Shown piece by piece: positions 52,498 through 54,720 of a DNA stretch of 54,720 nt. How positions within the stretch are numbered: the first letter of the stretch is position 1; every line of letters starts with the position of its first letter. Origin of the DNA: an uncultured Pelagibacteraceae bacterium (lineage in GTDB: Bacteria; Pseudomonadota; Alphaproteobacteria; Pelagibacterales; Pelagibacteraceae); NCBI GenBank assembly GCA_902560855.1, contig CACENJ010000005.1, positions 1 through 54,720 of the forward strand. The letters run 5' to 3'. The notes under the pieces were generated by a model, which saw nothing but the letters and a program-made list of their open reading frames with translations, had not been told where the DNA came from and made no database searches. Made by a program: the position numbers and the translations under genes.

Positions 52498-54353
52498 TAT
52501 TTTGAAATTGAGTCTTTTTTCATTATTAATAAGTTAGGAAATATTATCCCATCGAGATCGGTTTTTCTAAAAATTTCAAATGCGTCCAGCTCGTCATTTA
52601 CTATTGGTTTGCCATGTATATTGAATGAAGTGTTGAGTAATCCATAGGTTTTTGAAATTTTCCCAAATTGGGTAATTAAATCATAATATTCACTGTTATC
52701 TTTTTTTGTAACAATCTGAGGTCTACAAGTTTCGTCGTATGGATGAATGGCGGCTTTTAAATTTTTTTTTCCAATATTTTTGGTTTCTACGCAATTAGTC
52801 ATATATTTGTAGCCTTGACTAGAAAAATTTAAAAAAAAATACTTTTTTGAGTACTTGTCTAAAACTGATGCTGCGAATGGCATCCAAAAATCTCTGCCCT
52901 TTACTTTTTCATTAATTGTTTTTTTAACTTCAGGGTTTTTTGGAGAAGCTAATATAGACCTGTTTCCTAAAGATCTTGCGCCAAATTCTGCTTTTCCAAC
53001 TGCCCTACACAATACCAATCCATCGTTAAGAAAATTTGCTGCTTTCTTATTAATATTTTTTTTAAATAAAATGTATTTATTTTTTATTTTTTTTCTTATA
53101 ATTTTTTCTACTTTTTTACTTTCAATATCGTAACCTAAATAGGCATTATTAATAGGTTTTGGTAAAATATTGTTTATAATTGAATAAGCGTAGCATGCTC
53201 CCATAGCTTGAGAACTATCATCAGGAGATGGTGGTACATATAAATTTTCAATCTCTTTTAATTTTGATAATTCCAAATTTGCTTTTACATTCATAGCCAC
53301 ACCCCCAGCAATACAAACTTTTTTAAATTTTGTTATTTTGATACAGTTTTTTATCCAATTAATTAAAAGATTCTCAGTGTACTTTTGAAGTGCACCACAA
53401 ATAACATCAAACCTGTTTCCATTTATCTTATTTTTAATATCAAAATACATGTCTTTTGGTTTTTTTTTAAATTTAAAAATTAATTTTTTTACCTCTTGCA
53501 TTTCTTCAAAAGTTTTAAGAAGTTTAGAAAAATATTTACTTTTACTATAAGGTGCCATACCCATAAGTTTGTATTCATGTTCATTGGGTTTAAATCCAAG
53601 AAGCAAAGTTATATATCTATACAATCTTCCAATTATAAAATTTGATCCATTAACAATTTTTTTTGAAACTATTTTGTTATTTTTTTTATAAAATTTGTAA
53701 CAGCTGTAGTTAATATCGTCTCCATAAGCATCTACAGTAATGACTGTAGATTTTTTTCCATTGTTAATACCGGAACAATAAGCATATGCCGCATGTCCAT
53801 AAGAATGATCTATAAATTCAATTTTATCTTTTGAAATTTTAAGATGTTTAATTATTACTTCAGATCTAATCTCTTTTCCATAATTTATAAGATTATTTTT
53901 TTTATTATACTTTTTATTAAAATTTAAATTATTAACAATTTTTTTCCAATAATTTTTTCCTGGATATTGATTTAAATCAATTTTTTTTTTAAATACATTC
54001 AAAAAAGAAACGTTTTTTTTATTATAAATTCTTTCGTACCAAATTTCTTCTTGTTCTTTAATATAATCTTCAATAGTAAAATTTGTATAATGTCTAATTA
54101 AATTATAAAAAGGAGACCAGTATCTTGAGATAACACATACTTTTTCAATGTATGTTTTATTTATATTGTGCTTATTAATTAGATAATCTATAGCTTTTTT
54201 TGGATACCGCTCATCATTCTTTATTTTCGAAAATCTCTCTTCACTAGCCGAACCTAATATTTTTCCATTGACCATGAGGCATGCTGTGGAATTTTGCTCC
54301 CAATTTATACCAATAAAAATTCTATCTTTATTTGAAAGCTGACTATTTTTCAT
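52497..54353 (-). CDS. carbamoyltransferase (NodU/CmcH/TobZ family)
   Basis: 618 aa. N-terminal Kae1-like domain: FIGINWEQNSTACLMVNGKI, SASEERFSKIKND, DHSYGHAAYAYCSG with metal-binding His, VITVDAYGDDINYSCYK, ELKLMGMAPYS-like EYKLMGMAPYS, and CIAGGVAMNVKANLEL. C-terminal YrdC-like domain: AVGKAEFGARSLGNRSILASP, ARDFWMPFAASVL-like GRDFWMPFAASVL. Transfers carbamoyl from carbamoyl phosphate to a sugar hydroxyl through carbamoyl-AMP. In this operon the target is probably a surface glycan. First gene of the unit, with a 69-base gap to the divergent small gene. Confidence 0.9.
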   Translation of the reverse strand: MKNSQLSNKDRIFIGINWEQNSTACLMVNGKILGSASEERFSKIKNDERYPKKAIDYLINKHNINKTYIEKVCVISRYWSPFYNLIRHYTNFTIEDYIKEQEEIWYERIYNKKNVSFLNVFKKKIDLNQYPGKNYWKKIVNNLNFNKKYNKKNNLINYGKEIRSEVIIKHLKISKDKIEFIDHSYGHAAYAYCSGINNGKKSTVITVDAYGDDINYSCYKFYKKNNKIVSKKIVNGSNFIIGRLYRYITLLLGFKPNEHEYKLMGMAPYSKSKYFSKLLKTFEEMQEVKKLIFKFKKKPKDMYFDIKNKINGNRFDVICGALQKYTENLLINWIKNCIKITKFKKVCIAGGVAMNVKANLELSKLKEIENLYVPPSPDDSSQAMGACYAYSIINNILPKPINNAYLGYDIESKKVEKIIRKKIKNKYILFKKNINKKAANFLNDGLVLCRAVGKAEFGARSLGNRSILASPKNPEVKKTINEKVKGRDFWMPFAASVLDKYSKKYFFLNFSSQGYKYMTNCVETKNIGKKNLKAAIHPYDETCRPQIVTKKDNSEYYDLITQFGKISKTYGLLNTSFNIHGKPIVNDELDAFEIFRKTDLDGIIFPNLLIMKKDSISK

Positions 54354-54422
54354 TTGTTAAATTATTTGCAAACTAAACTATAAAGATTATTATTTAAATA
54401 AAAAACTATATACTTTTCATGT

Positions 54423-54650
54423 ATGAATAAAGAAAACGCAAGTAAACTCTGGAAAATTATTCAGGAAGCCGGCGATTATTTACATGGACAACTTCCAGAT
54501 CATCCCAACCATCCAAAAGGTAGAAATCCATATGCACACGTAGCAATATGTGTAAAAAGCAAATTTCAAATGAGCTATAAAGACATAGAAGACGAAAAAT
54601 TTGATGATGTTGTAAAATACATTGAATTTTTAAAAAAAAATCCAAGCTAA
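54423..54650 (+). CDS. small protein of unknown function (75 aa)
   Basis: 75 aa, soluble. EAGDYLHGQLPDHPNHPKGR is unusually Pro/His-rich, followed by PYAHVAICVKSKFQMSYKDIEDEKFDDVVKYIEFLKKNPS, which looks like a helix-strand-helix end. I do not know the family. Codon and residue use (Gly, Pro, His, aromatic) differs from random AT-rich frames, which supports a real gene. Convergent with the next gene, three bases apart. Confidence 0.65.
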   Translation: MNKENASKLWKIIQEAGDYLHGQLPDHPNHPKGRNPYAHVAICVKSKFQMSYKDIEDEKFDDVVKYIEFLKKNPS

Positions 54651-54653
54651 ATC

Positions 54654-54720
54654 TTATTGATTAGGAAAATAGTCTTCTAATTTACCTTCTCTATAAACGT
54701 CTGCTGTACAACAGTGAAGT
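54654..54720 (-). CDS. C-terminal end of an unidentified gene (partial)
   Basis: A minus-strand frame enters from the right edge and ends with LHCCTADVYREGKLEDYFPNQ and TAA at 54656-54654. It lies three bases from the stop of the preceding gene, like the other convergent pairs here. Too short to name. Confidence 0.5.
   Translation of the reverse strand, partial: LHCCTADVYREGKLEDYFPNQ

Noticed and set aside
1-54720. tRNA, rRNA, insertion sequences, integrases and attachment repeats
   Set aside because: Looked for by eye in all intergenic gaps, the longest being the 307-base bhmT leader region; none was seen, and gene content looks like ordinary chromosome apart from the glycan operon.

Overview
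The window reads as a stretch of an AT-rich, streamlined alphaproteobacterial chromosome, most probably SAR11 (Pelagibacterales). This rests on the strongly A/T-biased sequence and Lys/Asn/Ile-rich proteins, and on almost no non-coding DNA, with genes that overlap or abut and convergent genes that share stop codons. It also rests on typical alphaproteobacterial synteny (aroQ-accB-accC facing a DUF2155 gene and an NDUFA12-type complex I protein; pepA facing lptF-lptG-lptD-surA-pdxA-rsmA) and on a tandem SAM-II/SAM-V riboswitch ahead of a betaine-homocysteine methyltransferase gene, an arrangement I associate with Pelagibacter. No tRNA, rRNA, insertion sequence, phage gene or CRISPR array was seen.

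Layout. 1-5.4 kb: the 3' end of a probable metF, a GcvT/DmdA-type folate-dependent demethylase, a Yip1 membrane protein, and an opposing four-gene operon (M19 peptidase-like protein, a 553-aa unknown, a DUF3726-type protein and a 55-aa CxxC protein). 5.4-11.9 kb: a TPR-glycosyltransferase, purEK, an AsmA-like protein and prfB with its programmed +1 frameshift. 11.9-17.1 kb: penicillin-binding protein 1A, RNase E/G and thiSG. 17.1-24.4 kb: aroQ-accBC, DUF2155, NDUFA12, an orphan domain resembling the C-terminus of class II ribonucleotide reductase, aspS, hda and DUF2066. 24.4-35.3 kb: purMN, ndk, pepA, the LPS export genes lptFG/lptD, surA, pdxA and rsmA. 35.3-37.9 kb: gmk, acpP, fabG and fabD. 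38-43 kb: rpsF-rpsR-rplI, dnaB and an RND exporter. 43-49.2 kb: cvpA-purF, an HD-domain protein, riboswitch-controlled bhmT, and EamA and MFS transporters. 49.1-54.7 kb: a heptad-repeat coiled-coil protein and a surface-glycan operon (carbamoyltransferase, RmlD-like reductase, NeuB-like synthase, GT2), then a small unknown gene and the tail of another.

How it fits together. One theme is methyl-group and one-carbon flow: metF and the DmdA-like enzyme pass methyl groups through folate, bhmT moves them from betaine-type donors to homocysteine under SAM control, and the M19 operon resembles genes I recall beside glycine-betaine and dimethylglycine demethylation loci. A second theme is purine synthesis (purE, K, M, N and F). 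A third is the envelope: LPS transport, peptidoglycan, fatty-acid initiation and a possible nonulosonic-acid, carbamoylated glycan.

The best candidates for undescribed biology are the M19/553-aa/DUF3726/CxxC operon, the 12-heptad protein, the RNase E lacking its zinc-link cysteines, and the recurring perfect TATAAT boxes a few bases ahead of start codons (possible leaderless transcripts). The riboswitch pair is the clearest regulatory element but is probably a known type. All assignments are from reading the sequence and from memory of families; no search, alignment or folding program was run.
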